The notes under the pieces were generated by a model, which saw only the letters and a list, made by a program, of their open reading frames with translations, made no database searches and was not told the DNA's origin. A stretch of 64,000 nt of DNA. Origin: Kitasatospora cinereorecta. Lineage in GTDB: Bacteria; Actinomycetota; Actinomycetes; Streptomycetales; Streptomycetaceae. The stretch is taken from assembly GCF_024172095.1 (NCBI RefSeq), contig NZ_JAMZDX010000002.1, forward strand, positions 1,116,001 to 1,180,000, read 5' to 3'. Shown in pieces: positions 50,473 to 59,028 of this stretch. A program made the translations under genes and the position numbers. Each line of letters begins with the position of its first letter. Positions within the stretch are counted from its first letter, which is position 1.

Positions 50473-50686
50473 ACGCCTGGGCCTGCCCATCGGTCAGATC
50501 GCCGCCAGGGCCCGCCGACCGGTCCAAGGCGCGCAGCCCATCGCGGGTCGAAAGCAGCTCCAACGAGGCGGGTCGGACCGAACACTCAACGACGGGCGGC
50601 CGCGCGCCCCTCGAGGGGTGCGCCCGCTACCGGGTGTCGGCGTACTCGTTTGAGTGCTCCAGTCCGCACGGATCTTTAGGCACCAG

Positions 50687-50890
50687 TCAGGTGTAGACGT
50701 TGCGTCCGTACTCCTCGCCGCTCACCTGGAAGTCGTCCGGCCGGTCGCGGCGGAGCTCCTCATATCGCGCCCCGAAGACATCGATCGCCTCGTGGAGCGT
50801 GCAGCCGGACGTGTCCATGATCGCCTTGAGCGCCAAGACGATCTGATGGTCCAGGATGCGGCGGTCTACGCTCTCGGGCAGCTCTTCCAC
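50687..50890 (-). CDS. small hypothetical protein
   Basis: A 67-residue acidic protein with two helices (RRILDHQIVLALKAIMDTSG; LHEAIDVFGARYEELRRDRP) and a polar end (QVSGEEYGRNVYT). GTG start without an obvious ribosome site. The helical, charged sequence is typical of a small folded protein, perhaps an immunity or adaptor type. It follows the DUF4352-type gene by about 130 bases on the same strand. Confidence 0.6.
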   Translation of the reverse strand: MEELPESVDRRILDHQIVLALKAIMDTSGCTLHEAIDVFGARYEELRRDRPDDFQVSGEEYGRNVYT

Positions 50891-51019
50891 GCGTTGACCG
50901 TACCGAGAGGCGTTCGGCTGCGCCGGTCAATTTCACCTGGCAAGCCGTCGAGATCGGAGCGGAAGCCCTGTACCGCCTCGTCGGCAGCGGGAGCCCGGTC
51001 GGCCGGGTCAGCCGCCGGG

Positions 51020-52027
51020 TCAGCCGGGGGAGCCGGTCCAGATGACGTCGCGGCGCTTCGAGCCGTCGCCGTGGTCGAACTGGACCGAGATGGTGTTCGT
51101 CGAGCCATTGGGCAGGGCGTACACCTCCTGGGCGGTGACCGACTGGCCGGGGTCGAGGGAGGCGGGGATCCGGCTGATCCGGCCCGAGATGTCGACCAGG
51201 GGGAAGAGCAGTTTGTCGTTGGCGTCCTTGACGAAGAGCAACTGCGAGCCGCGCAGCGAGAGCGGCGTCGAACCGGTGTTGACCACGGTGACGGCGAGAA
51301 CGACGACCTTTGCGTTCTCGGGGGCTTTGGACAGGGACTCGTCCGGGGTGAACGGTTGCGGAGCCGCCAGGCTGATCTTCAGCCCGGTCTCCTCGTACGT
51401 GTAGGACCCGCCGAACGACAGCCTTCGGGCCTGTTCGTCCGCGGCCCGCTGCTGCTTCTCGGCCTCGAACTGTGCGAGCTGCCGCGCCACCTCGTCGCGC
51501 TGCCGCGCCGTTTTGGCGTCGGCGGCGGCCGTCGCGGCGCGCTGCTCCTGCCTGAGGTTGTGCACCTGCACCGCGACGAGCACCCCGCTGGCGATCGAGA
51601 CGAGGAGCCCGACGGCACCGAGGATCACACCTGTGAGGGCAATGCCGCGGTTGTTGGCCAGGCCCTTTCGGACGTGGCTCAGCGCGACGGCGCCGAGGAT
51701 GACGGCCAGCAGCGCCGGGAGCCAGGCGAGCCAGAAGAAGGCGATCATCAGCGCGAGGACGGTGCCGACGATCCCGAGCGTCATGGCCGCCACGCCGAGC
51801 CCGTTGCGGGGCTGCGGTGCGGGCTGCGGGAACGGCCAGTACGGCACGCCCGTGCCCGCCCCCGCAGTCATGTCCGGACGCGGCACCGGACCCGGCACCG
51901 GACCTGGGACCGGACCTGGGATCGGGGCCGGGTCCGGTATCGCCCCGGGAGCGGGCGGCGCCCAGGGGTTGACAGCGGCCGGATCCCCGGCGGCCTGCGG
52001 GGTGCCGGGCTGGACGGGTTCGGTCAT
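51020..52027 (-). CDS. membrane protein with DUF4190-like and DUF4352-like domains
   Basis: A 335-residue protein. A Pro-rich cytosolic lead includes three PGPV repeats. Two or three membrane segments follow (MTLGIVGTVLALMIAFFWLA; LAVILGAVALSHVRKGLANN; VILGAVGLLVSIASGVLVAV) in DUF4190 style. A coiled coil (ARQRDEVARQLAQFEAEKQQ) leads to an outer beta domain (VVVLAVTVVNTGSTPLSLRG) like DUF4352. ATG 52027 with GAAGGAC. Such proteins are cell-surface; the beta domain may bind ligands or sense envelope state. No operon partner. Confidence 0.85.
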   Translation of the reverse strand: MTEPVQPGTPQAAGDPAAVNPWAPPAPGAIPDPAPIPGPVPGPVPGPVPRPDMTAGAGTGVPYWPFPQPAPQPRNGLGVAAMTLGIVGTVLALMIAFFWLAWLPALLAVILGAVALSHVRKGLANNRGIALTGVILGAVGLLVSIASGVLVAVQVHNLRQEQRAATAAADAKTARQRDEVARQLAQFEAEKQQRAADEQARRLSFGGSYTYEETGLKISLAAPQPFTPDESLSKAPENAKVVVLAVTVVNTGSTPLSLRGSQLLFVKDANDKLLFPLVDISGRISRIPASLDPGQSVTAQEVYALPNGSTNTISVQFDHGDGSKRRDVIWTGSPG

Positions 52028-52240
52028 GCGGCGGTCCTTCGGGTGGATCGGGCCGTGAACGGATGTTCAGGTCGAATCCCGCAGTCTGCCTGACGAACAA
52101 CCAGATGGCGACTCGTTTCTCCGCAGGTCGGAAGCGGTTCAGCTCCACGTGCGCGGGTCGGTGCCGTACTGGCCGAAGTGTCCTCGGGCCAGCGGCCCAG
52201 TTGGCTCCCGGCCGGGGTTCCAGCGGTGGGTGGTCCGTGG

Positions 52241-52296
52241 CCGCAGTGTGGCGACCGGCGGTGGGGATTCCCCTGTTGTCGGTCGCCACACTGCGG
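52241..52296 (-). terminator. long hairpin terminator
   Basis: Perfect 16-bp arms CCGCAGTGTGGCGACC and its complement (52241-52256, 52281-52296) enclose a loop with its own GGGGATTCCCC hairpin. It lies just past the sulfatase stop, in the gap before the DUF4352-type gene. Confidence 0.85.
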
Positions 52297-52306
52297 GTCG
52301 GGCCGC

Positions 52307-54664
52307 CTATTCGCGGGCGAGCATGGCCTGGGCCTCGGTCTCCAGGTCGATGTACGGTTCGCCGCTGACGTCGACGGCGACGCGGTGCAGGGTGCCGCCG
52401 GTGAAGAACCAGGGGGCGGTGCCGGGGTAGTGGTCGGTGACGGGTTCGCCGGAGTCGCGGCCGACGACCAGGCCCTCGCCGGCCAGGGTGAACCGGCCGG
52501 CCTGGGTGCGGATGCGGCGCTCGCCGACCTTGTGGTCGCCGTGGTAGAGGCTGAGGATGCCGGTGGCGCTGCCGGGCGAGGCCTCGCCGTCCTTCTCGAA
52601 GGCGGCGGCGAGGATCAGCTTCTCGCCGGTGGGCAGGTCCTCGCCGGCGCTGACCACCTGGTGCTCGATGCCGAGGAAGTTGTAGACGTAGTGCAGGCGG
52701 TTGTCGCGGACGTACAGGGCGTGCCCGCCGAACCGGCCGCCGTGCGCGAACAGCACGCCGGAGGCGCCGGGGCCCGGCAGGTCGACCAGGGCGCCGATCG
52801 CATAGGAGCGGTTGCGGATGTTCACCGCGACGGACTCGGGCACCTCGGAGCTGCCGGGCCGGTACACGTAGCGTTCGCGCGGCGGGGTGAGCTGCGGGCG
52901 GGGGGTGGAGAGGATCTCCAGGGCGGAGCGGTCGTCCAATGGGAGGGCCTGGTTGACGCCGGCCTCGTAGAACCAGAGGCCGATCAGTTCGGCGAGCCGG
53001 GCGGGTTCCTGGGCGGCGAGGTCGTTGAGTTCGGCGCGGTCCTCGTCGGTGTGGTAGAGCTCCCAGGTGTCCTGGCCGTAGTGGCCCCAGCCGCTGATCG
53101 CGGGGTGGGTGGTGACGGCCTTCCAGCCCTGGTGCCAGATGCCGCGGGTGCCGAGCATCGAGTAGAACTGCGTGGTGCGGGCCGACGGCAGCGCGGCGGC
53201 GTCGAAGGAGTACCGCATGCTGATGCCCTGCAGCGGGGTCTGGACGTGGCCGCGGACTCTCTCCGGCATCTCGATGCCGATGCAGTCCAGCACGGTCGGC
53301 ACGATGTCCACTGCGTGGTGGTACTGCGTGCGGACCTCGCCGCGGGCGGCGATGCCGGCCGGCCAGGAGATGATGCACGGGTCGCAGGTGCCGCCGTTGA
53401 ACGAGTACCGCTTCCACATCTTGAACGGCGTGTTGAAGGCCATCGCCCAGCCGTTCGGGTAGTGGCCGTACGTCTCGACGCCGCCGATCTTGTCGATCAT
53501 CGCCATGTTCTCGGCGATGTCGTCGGCTACGTTGTTGAAGAACTTGTTCTCGTTGACCGAGCCGTTCGGGCCGCCCTCGCCGGAGGCGCCGTTGTCGGAC
53601 ACCACCACGAAGATCGTGTTGTCGTACTGTCCGATGTCCTCCAGATAGGCGATCAGCCGGCCGACCTGGTCGTCGCAGTGCGACAGGAACCCGGCGTACG
53701 CCTCCGCCATCCGCGCGAACAGCCGCCGCTCGTCCGCGCTCAGCTCTGCCCAGGGCCGGGTGTAGTCCAGCGCCGGGAACGGCTCCCCACCCGGGCCGGT
53801 CCGGGTCTGCGGCGTGCCGATCGGGTTCAGCGGCGGCAGTTCGGTGTTCTCCGGCACCAGGCCCAGCCGCTTCTGACGGGCCAGGATCTGCTCCCGCATC
53901 GCCTCGTAGCCCTCGTCGAAGCGGCCACGGTAGCGGTCGATCCACTCCTGCGGCGCCTGGTGCGGGGCGTGCGCGCAGCCCGGTGCGTAGTACAGGAAGA
54001 CCGGCCGCTCGGGCGCGATCGCCTTGACATCGTCCAGGTACTGGATCGCCTTGTCGGTGATGTCGGTGCCGAAGTGGTAGCCCTCCTCCGGCGTGGCGGG
54101 CTGCTCGACGGGGTGGTTGTCGTGCACGAGGTCCGGGAACCACTGGCTGCTCTCCGCGCCGAGGAAGCCGTAGAAGCGGTCGAAGCCGCGGCCGAGCGGC
54201 CAACTGCGCCGGGTGGAGGCGAGGTTCATCTCGTTCTCCGGGCACAGGTGCCACTTGCCGGTGATAACGGTGGAGTAGCCGCGTTCGACCAGGATCTCGG
54301 CCAGGGTCGCGCACTCGGGCGGGATGTGGCTGTTGGCGTTCGGGAAGCCGATGGCGGCCTCGCTGATGCACGCCATCCCGTTGGTGGTGTGGTTGCGGCC
54401 CGTCAGCAGCGCCGAGCGGGTGGGGGAGCAGAGGGCGGTGGTGTGCCACTGGGAGTAGCGCAGGCCGTCCCCGGCGAGCCGGTCGATGTTGGGGGTCTCG
54501 ATCGGCCCGCCGTAGCAGCTCATCGCGCCGAACCCGACGTCGTCCAGCACGATGTACACCACGTTCGGCGCGCCCTGCGCCGCCCTCGGCTGCTCGAACG
54601 GTGCCCAGTCCGGCACCGAGTCGCGCACGTCGAGGTTCACCACTCCGCGAAATGTCGAGGCCAC
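52307..54664 (-). CDS. type I arylsulfatase
   Basis: A 785-residue sulfatase. The metal-binding Asp pair is IVLDDVGFG (about 39-46). The modification site is Cys79-Ser-Pro-Thr-Arg83, followed by SALLTGR, the form that a formylglycine-generating enzyme converts to formylglycine. TVITGKWHLCPENE and VVSDNGASGEGG complete the active site. A C-terminal beta-sandwich extension (FTLAGEGLVVGRDSGEPVTD) is typical of the large bacterial members. GTG 54664 with GGAAGGCGGGA upstream. No export signal, so it acts in the cytosol unless carried out. The activating enzyme is encoded directly upstream. Confidence 0.93.
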   Translation of the reverse strand: MASTFRGVVNLDVRDSVPDWAPFEQPRAAQGAPNVVYIVLDDVGFGAMSCYGGPIETPNIDRLAGDGLRYSQWHTTALCSPTRSALLTGRNHTTNGMACISEAAIGFPNANSHIPPECATLAEILVERGYSTVITGKWHLCPENEMNLASTRRSWPLGRGFDRFYGFLGAESSQWFPDLVHDNHPVEQPATPEEGYHFGTDITDKAIQYLDDVKAIAPERPVFLYYAPGCAHAPHQAPQEWIDRYRGRFDEGYEAMREQILARQKRLGLVPENTELPPLNPIGTPQTRTGPGGEPFPALDYTRPWAELSADERRLFARMAEAYAGFLSHCDDQVGRLIAYLEDIGQYDNTIFVVVSDNGASGEGGPNGSVNENKFFNNVADDIAENMAMIDKIGGVETYGHYPNGWAMAFNTPFKMWKRYSFNGGTCDPCIISWPAGIAARGEVRTQYHHAVDIVPTVLDCIGIEMPERVRGHVQTPLQGISMRYSFDAAALPSARTTQFYSMLGTRGIWHQGWKAVTTHPAISGWGHYGQDTWELYHTDEDRAELNDLAAQEPARLAELIGLWFYEAGVNQALPLDDRSALEILSTPRPQLTPPRERYVYRPGSSEVPESVAVNIRNRSYAIGALVDLPGPGASGVLFAHGGRFGGHALYVRDNRLHYVYNFLGIEHQVVSAGEDLPTGEKLILAAAFEKDGEASPGSATGILSLYHGDHKVGERRIRTQAGRFTLAGEGLVVGRDSGEPVTDHYPGTAPWFFTGGTLHRVAVDVSGEPYIDLETEAQAMLARE

Positions 54665-54813
54665 AGGTCCCGCCTTCCACCCGCACGCGCGCACCACGAA
54701 CCGGTGTGCGCTCCTGGCAGCCATGCTCGACCGGCGCCCGCCGGTCGGCCGGGCGGCTCGCGGGGCGGTGGGCCGACCGGGTGAGGGCTCGTCGGGCAGG
54801 CGGCGGGGCCCGC

Positions 54814-55791
54814 TCAGCGCATGACGCAGCGAAACCCGAGGTGGCAGGTCGCGGTGTCCTCGGTCTGCCCCTGCCGGGCCGCGGGCCGGTAGCGCAGGCA
54901 GTAGTTCGGCGCGCACAGGTGGGAGCCGCCCTTGGTCACCCGGCGGGGGAAGCGTTCCGGCAGCTGTCCGTCCGGGAGGTCCGGCGATGGGGCGACGGTG
55001 GGCGCGGCGTCGACGCGCGGGTTGCGTGGCGCGCAGCATGCGGCGGGCGCGGGGTCGGGATGGTGGTCGGTGTAGTGGTCGGCGGTCCATTCCCAGACGT
55101 TGCCCGCCATGTCGTACAGGCCGTAGCCGTTGGGCGGGTAGGAGCCGACCGGCGACGTCCCGGGGCCGGGGTCGTTCCTCCCGGCGGCCAGGTACTCCCA
55201 CGGGAACCGGCCGTGCCAGGTGTTCGCCATCCGGCGGCCCCTGGGCGCGACATCGTCACCCCAGGGGAAGACCGCACCGGCGAGGCCGCCGCGGGCCGCG
55301 TACTCCCACTCCGCCTCCGTGGGCAGGTCCTTGCCGGCCCAGGCGGCGTAGGCGCGGGCGTCCTCGTGGGCGACCTGGGTGACCGGATGCCGCTCGCGAC
55401 CGTTCAGGGTGCTGCCCGCACCCTGCGGGTGGCGCCAGGACGCGCCGGGTACATAGCTCCACCACCGACGCCAGTCGTCCAGGTCGACCGGACCGCGGGT
55501 GCCGTGGAAGACCAGCGCCCCCGGCACGAGACCGGCCGGATCCGCGCCCGGGTAGTCGGCCGGATCGAGCGGCCGCTCCGCCACGGTGACGTAGCCGGTC
55601 GCCTTCACGAATCGGCGGAACGCGGCCACGGTGACCGGATGTTCGTCCATCCAGAAGCCGTCGACCGACACCGGGTGCACCGGCCGCTCCTCCGGATAGA
55701 AGTCCTCGGAGCCCATCAGGAAGGAACCGCCCGGGATCCACACCACACCCCGGGCCGGCGCCGCGGACGGGCGCTGCGCAGTCGTCGTCAC
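54814..55791 (-). CDS. formylglycine-generating enzyme (sulfatase-activating)
   Basis: A 325-residue FGE-family oxidase. The opening WIPGGSFLMGSEDFYPEERP, the central YAAWAGKDLPTEAEWEYAAR, YGLYDMAGNVWEWTADHY and the ending CHLGFRCVMR are diagnostic. The copper-binding cysteine pair is Cys293 and Cys298 in GGSHLCAPNYCLRYR, spaced as in the Streptomyces coelicolor enzyme. GTG 55791. It would oxidise Cys79 of the sulfatase encoded 149 bases downstream on the same strand. A dedicated maturation pair. Confidence 0.93.
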   Translation of the reverse strand: MTTTAQRPSAAPARGVVWIPGGSFLMGSEDFYPEERPVHPVSVDGFWMDEHPVTVAAFRRFVKATGYVTVAERPLDPADYPGADPAGLVPGALVFHGTRGPVDLDDWRRWWSYVPGASWRHPQGAGSTLNGRERHPVTQVAHEDARAYAAWAGKDLPTEAEWEYAARGGLAGAVFPWGDDVAPRGRRMANTWHGRFPWEYLAAGRNDPGPGTSPVGSYPPNGYGLYDMAGNVWEWTADHYTDHHPDPAPAACCAPRNPRVDAAPTVAPSPDLPDGQLPERFPRRVTKGGSHLCAPNYCLRYRPAARQGQTEDTATCHLGFRCVMR

Positions 55792-55849
55792 GGCACCGAC
55801 GGTGCACCACCTCCGGCCGGTGCACCCCGACGACACGCCCGGACGACGG

Positions 55850-56887
55850 TCAGTCGAGCGGCACGGTTACGGCCAGCTTGCCGATGACCGTGCCGTCCAG
55901 CAGGTGTCGGACGGCTGCCGCGGCCTCCGTGAGCGGATATGCGCGGTCCACGACCGGGCGGATCGCCCCCGCGTCGATGAGCGTGGTCAACTCGCTCAGC
56001 CCGTCGGCGTGTTCGGACGCGATGAAGGTGCCCAGGTGTCGACGGACGAACGGGGAGAGCAGCTGTGCGCGCAGCTGGCGGTCGGTGCCGCCGAGCAGCC
56101 GACCGTCCGTCTCGCCGCCGGTGATGACCAGCCGTCCGCGGGGCGTCAGGGCGCGGCAGAGGTCCCGCAGGTTGCGGTTGCCGGCGATGTCGACGATGGC
56201 GTCGTAGCGCTGCGGACCGGCGAGGAAGTCCTCCCGGGTGTAGTCGATCACGCGGTCGGCGCCGAGCGCCCGTACGGCGTCGAGCTTGCGGCTGCTCGCG
56301 ACCGCCGTGACGTGGGCGCCCAGGTGGTGGGCGAGCTGGACGGCGAAGGTGCCCACGCCGCCGGCCGCTCCGGTGATCAGAACCTGCTGACCGGGCCGGA
56401 TCCGGCCCTTGTCGCGCACCGCCTGGAGGGCGGTGAGCCCGCTGATGGGCACCGTGGCTGCCTCCTCGAAGGTGAGTCCGGTCGGCTTGGGGGCGATCCG
56501 GTCGGCGCGGGCGGCGGCGAATTCGGCGAACGCCGCGGGCGCCGTCCCGTAGACCTCGTCGCCGGGAGCGAACCCGGTCACGTCCGGGCCGATCCGCTCG
56601 ACCACACCGGCGACGGTGCGGCCGGGGTTGGGGAGTTTCGGCCGGCGCATCCCGCTCACCGGCCGGACCGCGTACGGCAGGCCGGCCATCAGGTGCCAGG
56701 TGCCCCGGTCGACGCCGGCGGCACGCACCCGGACCAGCACCTCGCCGGGCCGGAGTTCGGGGCGGGGAAGCCGTCCCGTGCGCAGCACGGCCTCCGGCCG
56801 GGTGTCGTAACGCTCCTGTACGACGGCTGCCATCGTCTCGATCCCGCCCTCGGCGGCGATCGGCGCACCTGCATCTCTGTCGGTCAT
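55850..56887 (-). CDS. NADP-dependent zeta-crystallin-like oxidoreductase
   Basis: A 345-residue MDR reductase: VLVRVRAAGVDRGTWHLMAG, GRTVAGVVERIGPDVTGFAP and the Rossmann loop ITGAAGGVGTFAVQLAHHLG. AVASSRKLDAVRALGADRVI follows. Zinc ligands are absent, as in quinone reductases. ATG 56887 with GGAGAGGGAC upstream. It is divergent from a TetR gene across three copies of a palindromic operator, so expression should be inducible by the compound that TetR senses, probably an electrophile or quinone. Confidence 0.92.
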   Translation of the reverse strand: MTDRDAGAPIAAEGGIETMAAVVQERYDTRPEAVLRTGRLPRPELRPGEVLVRVRAAGVDRGTWHLMAGLPYAVRPVSGMRRPKLPNPGRTVAGVVERIGPDVTGFAPGDEVYGTAPAAFAEFAAARADRIAPKPTGLTFEEAATVPISGLTALQAVRDKGRIRPGQQVLITGAAGGVGTFAVQLAHHLGAHVTAVASSRKLDAVRALGADRVIDYTREDFLAGPQRYDAIVDIAGNRNLRDLCRALTPRGRLVITGGETDGRLLGGTDRQLRAQLLSPFVRRHLGTFIASEHADGLSELTTLIDAGAIRPVVDRAYPLTEAAAAVRHLLDGTVIGKLAVTVPLD

Positions 56888-56909
56888 GGTGCTCGTCCCT
56901 CTCCAGCGT

Positions 56910-56963
56910 ACTTACGGCGTAAGTAGCTACTTACGCCGTAAGTAGAGCACTTACGGCGTAAGC
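56910..56963. promoter_or_regulatory. three palindromic operators (TetR-type)
   Basis: ACTTACGGCGTAAGT (56910-56924), ACTTACGCCGTAAGT (56929-56943) and ACTTACGGCGTAAGC (56949-56963) are copies of one palindrome, in alternating orientation of the centre, with centres 19 and 20 bases apart. They fill the divergent promoter of the oxidoreductase and TetR genes, placing bound dimers on nearly the same DNA face. Confidence 0.9.
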
Positions 56964-57011
56964 TCGTCAACGGCGACAAGGTCGGAACGAAGAGAGAAGG
57001 AGCTGCCCGCA

Positions 57012-57677
57012 GTGACCCGAGGCACCACCCCGCAGCGGGACCGTCCGCCGCTCACCCGCCGGCGGGTCCTCGAGGCCGCCGTCGAACTGGCCGACGCCGG
57101 CGGCCTGGAGACGCTCTCCATGCGCAAGCTCGGCGAGGCCGTCGGAGTGGAGGCCATGTCCCTCTACAACCACGTCGCCAACAAGGAGGACCTGCTCGAC
57201 GGCATGGTCGACCTGGTCTTCGCCGAGGTGGACCTCCCCGAGCCCGGCCGCGAGTGGCGACAGGCGATGCGGGAGCGGGCCGTCTCCATGCGCGACGTGC
57301 TGTCCCGCCACCGCTGGGCGATCGGACTGATGGAGTCACGCTCCGCCCCGGGCTCGGCCACCCTCCGCCATCACGACGCCGTCCTCGGTTGCCTGCGCCA
57401 AGGGGGCTTCTCCCTCACCCTGACCGCTCACGCCGTCTCGGTCCTCGACAGCTACATCTACGGCTTCGCCCTCCAGGAGAAGGCGCTGCCCTTCGAATCC
57501 CCGGAAGAGACAGCCGAGTTGGCCGCCGCCATCCTGAGCGGCACCGGGGCCGGCGAGTACCCGTACCTCACCGAGATCGCCACATCCCACGTCATGCGCC
57601 CCGGCTACTCCTACGCCGACGAGTTCACCTTCGGCCTCGACCTCATCCTCGACGGCCTCCAGCGGGCGGCGAGCTGA
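57012..57677 (+). CDS. TetR-family regulator
   Basis: A 221-residue repressor of the tetracycline-repressor C-terminal type. The helix-turn-helix is [20 protein letters not shown] (about 38-57), with the usual [14 protein letters not shown] continuation. C-terminal helices: [20 protein letters not shown] and [21 protein letters not shown] 57012 with AAGGAG upstream. The three palindromes at 56910-56963 are its probable binding sites; it should control itself and the divergent oxidoreductase. Confidence 0.92.
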   Translation: MTRGTTPQRDRPPLTRRRVLEAAVELADAGGLETLSMRKLGEAVGVEAMSLYNHVANKEDLLDGMVDLVFAEVDLPEPGREWRQAMRERAVSMRDVLSRHRWAIGLMESRSAPGSATLRHHDAVLGCLRQGGFSLTLTAHAVSVLDSYIYGFALQEKALPFESPEETAELAAAILSGTGAGEYPYLTEIATSHVMRPGYSYADEFTFGLDLILDGLQRAAS

Positions 57678-57704
57678 CAGTTCGTTGGTGGAGGTCCGCA
57701 CTCC

Positions 57705-57770
57705 GGCTCGGGCGCGTCCTTCACGACTGGCCAGTCGTTGCACGTCGACGGCGGCTGGATTCTCCACTGA
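57705..57770 (+). pseudogene. C-terminal fragment of a short-chain dehydrogenase
   Basis: SGASFTTGQSLHVDGGWILH followed by TGA is the standard end of classical SDR proteins (TGQxLxVDGGW). Nothing upstream belongs to the family. A deletion has probably joined this tail to the TetR locus. Confidence 0.7.
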
Positions 57771-57801
57771 CCGCCGACACCACAGAGACAGGAAGAGCAC
57801 C

Positions 57802-58233
57802 ATGCAGCATCGAGTCCGCGCCGTCCTCCTCACCCCGAACAACACCATGCTGCTGATCAAGCGCATCCGCCCCGGCATCGACCCGTACTGGGTGATCGTC
57901 GGCGGAAAGATCGAACCGACCGACACCAGTCCCGAGGACGCCCTCCGGCGCGAGGTCCGCGAGGAGATCGCCGGCGAGACCCGGATCATCGGCCTCCTCC
58001 ACACCCTGCAGACTGACGAGGAACGCCAGGACTTCTACCTCGCTGCCATCGACAAGTGGAGCTTCGAGGACCGCACCGGTCCCGAGTTCAGCCAGGAAGG
58101 CCGCGGCGAGTACCTCTTGGAGGAGATCCCCCTCACCACCGAGGCCCTCGAGGCGATCAACCTTCTGCCCCAGGAGATCGCCGCCGTCCTCCGCGAGGCC
58201 GTCGAGCGCGGCGAACTCCTCGCTGTCAGGTGA
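57802..58233 (+). CDS. Nudix hydrolase
   Basis: A 143-residue hydrolase. The Nudix box starts at GGKIEPTDTSPEDALRREVR and ends EEIAGE, matching Gx5Ex7REUxEExGU with the metal-binding glutamates. N-terminal RVRAVLLTPNNTMLLIKRIR is the usual first strand. Members hydrolyse nucleoside diphosphate derivatives or damaged nucleotides; the substrate is not evident. ATG 57802 with AGGAAGAG upstream. It converges with the next gene over a shared terminator. Confidence 0.93.
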   Translation: MQHRVRAVLLTPNNTMLLIKRIRPGIDPYWVIVGGKIEPTDTSPEDALRREVREEIAGETRIIGLLHTLQTDEERQDFYLAAIDKWSFEDRTGPEFSQEGRGEYLLEEIPLTTEALEAINLLPQEIAAVLREAVERGELLAVR

Positions 58234-58244
58234 CAGACGGTGCG

Positions 58245-58274
58245 GTCGTCGGGCACTTCCGAGTGTCCGACGAC
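58245..58274. terminator. bidirectional hairpin terminator
   Basis: GTCGTCGGGCACT pairs with AGTGTCCGACGAC (one G-T opposition) around a TCCG loop. It lies between the convergent Nudix and zinc-finger genes. Confidence 0.8.
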
Positions 58275-58291
58275 GCCTGAAGGGGATCGGA

Positions 58292-58960
58292 TCAGGCCAA
58301 GCCCGGGTAGTGGCCCCGTTGGTAGTCCGACAGTTGGGAGACGGCCAGTTCGCCCCCGCCCCGGCAGATCACGCAGACACGCCGGCCGTGACATTCGCGG
58401 CAACGGGCCAGTCCGTGGGGTTCGCTGGGCACCCACCCGCGGCCGCCGCATCCGGGGCACCACCCGAGGCCTTCGCACTCGTAGCAGAGGACGTGGCCAG
58501 GCGTCACGGTGTCCGGCGTCCGTACCGGCTCCGGCCACTGGAACGGTTTCGGCGGGCGGAGCGCCAGTGCCGGGGTCTGGCCGCTGAACATCACGGCGGA
58601 CGTGTGGTCGCCCGCCCGGATGCGGAGGTGGTTTCCGTCGCGGTGGGCGACGACCACGCTGCAGAGCCAGCCGCCGTCGTCCACCTCTGACGTCGTGACG
58701 TCCCAGCCGGCCGAGCGGAGGAGGACGGCCCCGCGGGAGGCGATCTCGGCGGCGGTGACCGCCGCCGGACGTTCGCCGCGGAACAGGGCCGAATAGTGGT
58801 AGCGCGGCGGCTCGTGCCAGTCGGCGACCGACGGCTCGTCGAGGAACAGCAGGCGGAGGTCGGCGCCGGGTGTCAAGTCGGTGATCAGCGCGACCAGTTG
58901 CTCACGCAGAGACCGACCCAGCCGGTCCAGTTCGCCACGTGCTTCCGACGTCTCACCCAT
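58292..58960 (-). CDS. protein with DnaJ-like CxxCxGxG zinc motifs
   Basis: A 222-residue protein. The N-terminal 140 residues are helical then beta-rich (REQLVALITDLTPGADLRLL; NHLRIRAGDHTSAVMFSGQT). The C-terminus has clustered cysteines: CYECEGLGWCPGCGGRGW, then CRECHGRRVCVICRGGG. This resembles the zinc centre of DnaJ, but the J domain is absent. ATG 58960. Possibly a protein-binding or redox module. No operon partner. Confidence 0.78.
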   Translation of the reverse strand: MGETSEARGELDRLGRSLREQLVALITDLTPGADLRLLFLDEPSVADWHEPPRYHYSALFRGERPAAVTAAEIASRGAVLLRSAGWDVTTSEVDDGGWLCSVVVAHRDGNHLRIRAGDHTSAVMFSGQTPALALRPPKPFQWPEPVRTPDTVTPGHVLCYECEGLGWCPGCGGRGWVPSEPHGLARCRECHGRRVCVICRGGGELAVSQLSDYQRGHYPGLA

Positions 58961-59028
58961 GACAGCCCCCCGGTCCCGGAACGTACCACAGGGCCCGGCG
59001 CCGCTGGTGTCCGCAGACGATCGGGAGG

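Noticed and set aside
51890-51935. Tandem GGACCTGGGACC-like repeats
   Set aside because: They encode the PGPV repeats of the membrane protein at 51020-52027.
50760-54686. 1308-codon minus-strand frame over the sulfatase
   Set aside because: It is out of frame with the sulfatase and DUF4352-type genes, which carry clear motifs; composition is Arg/Pro-rich.
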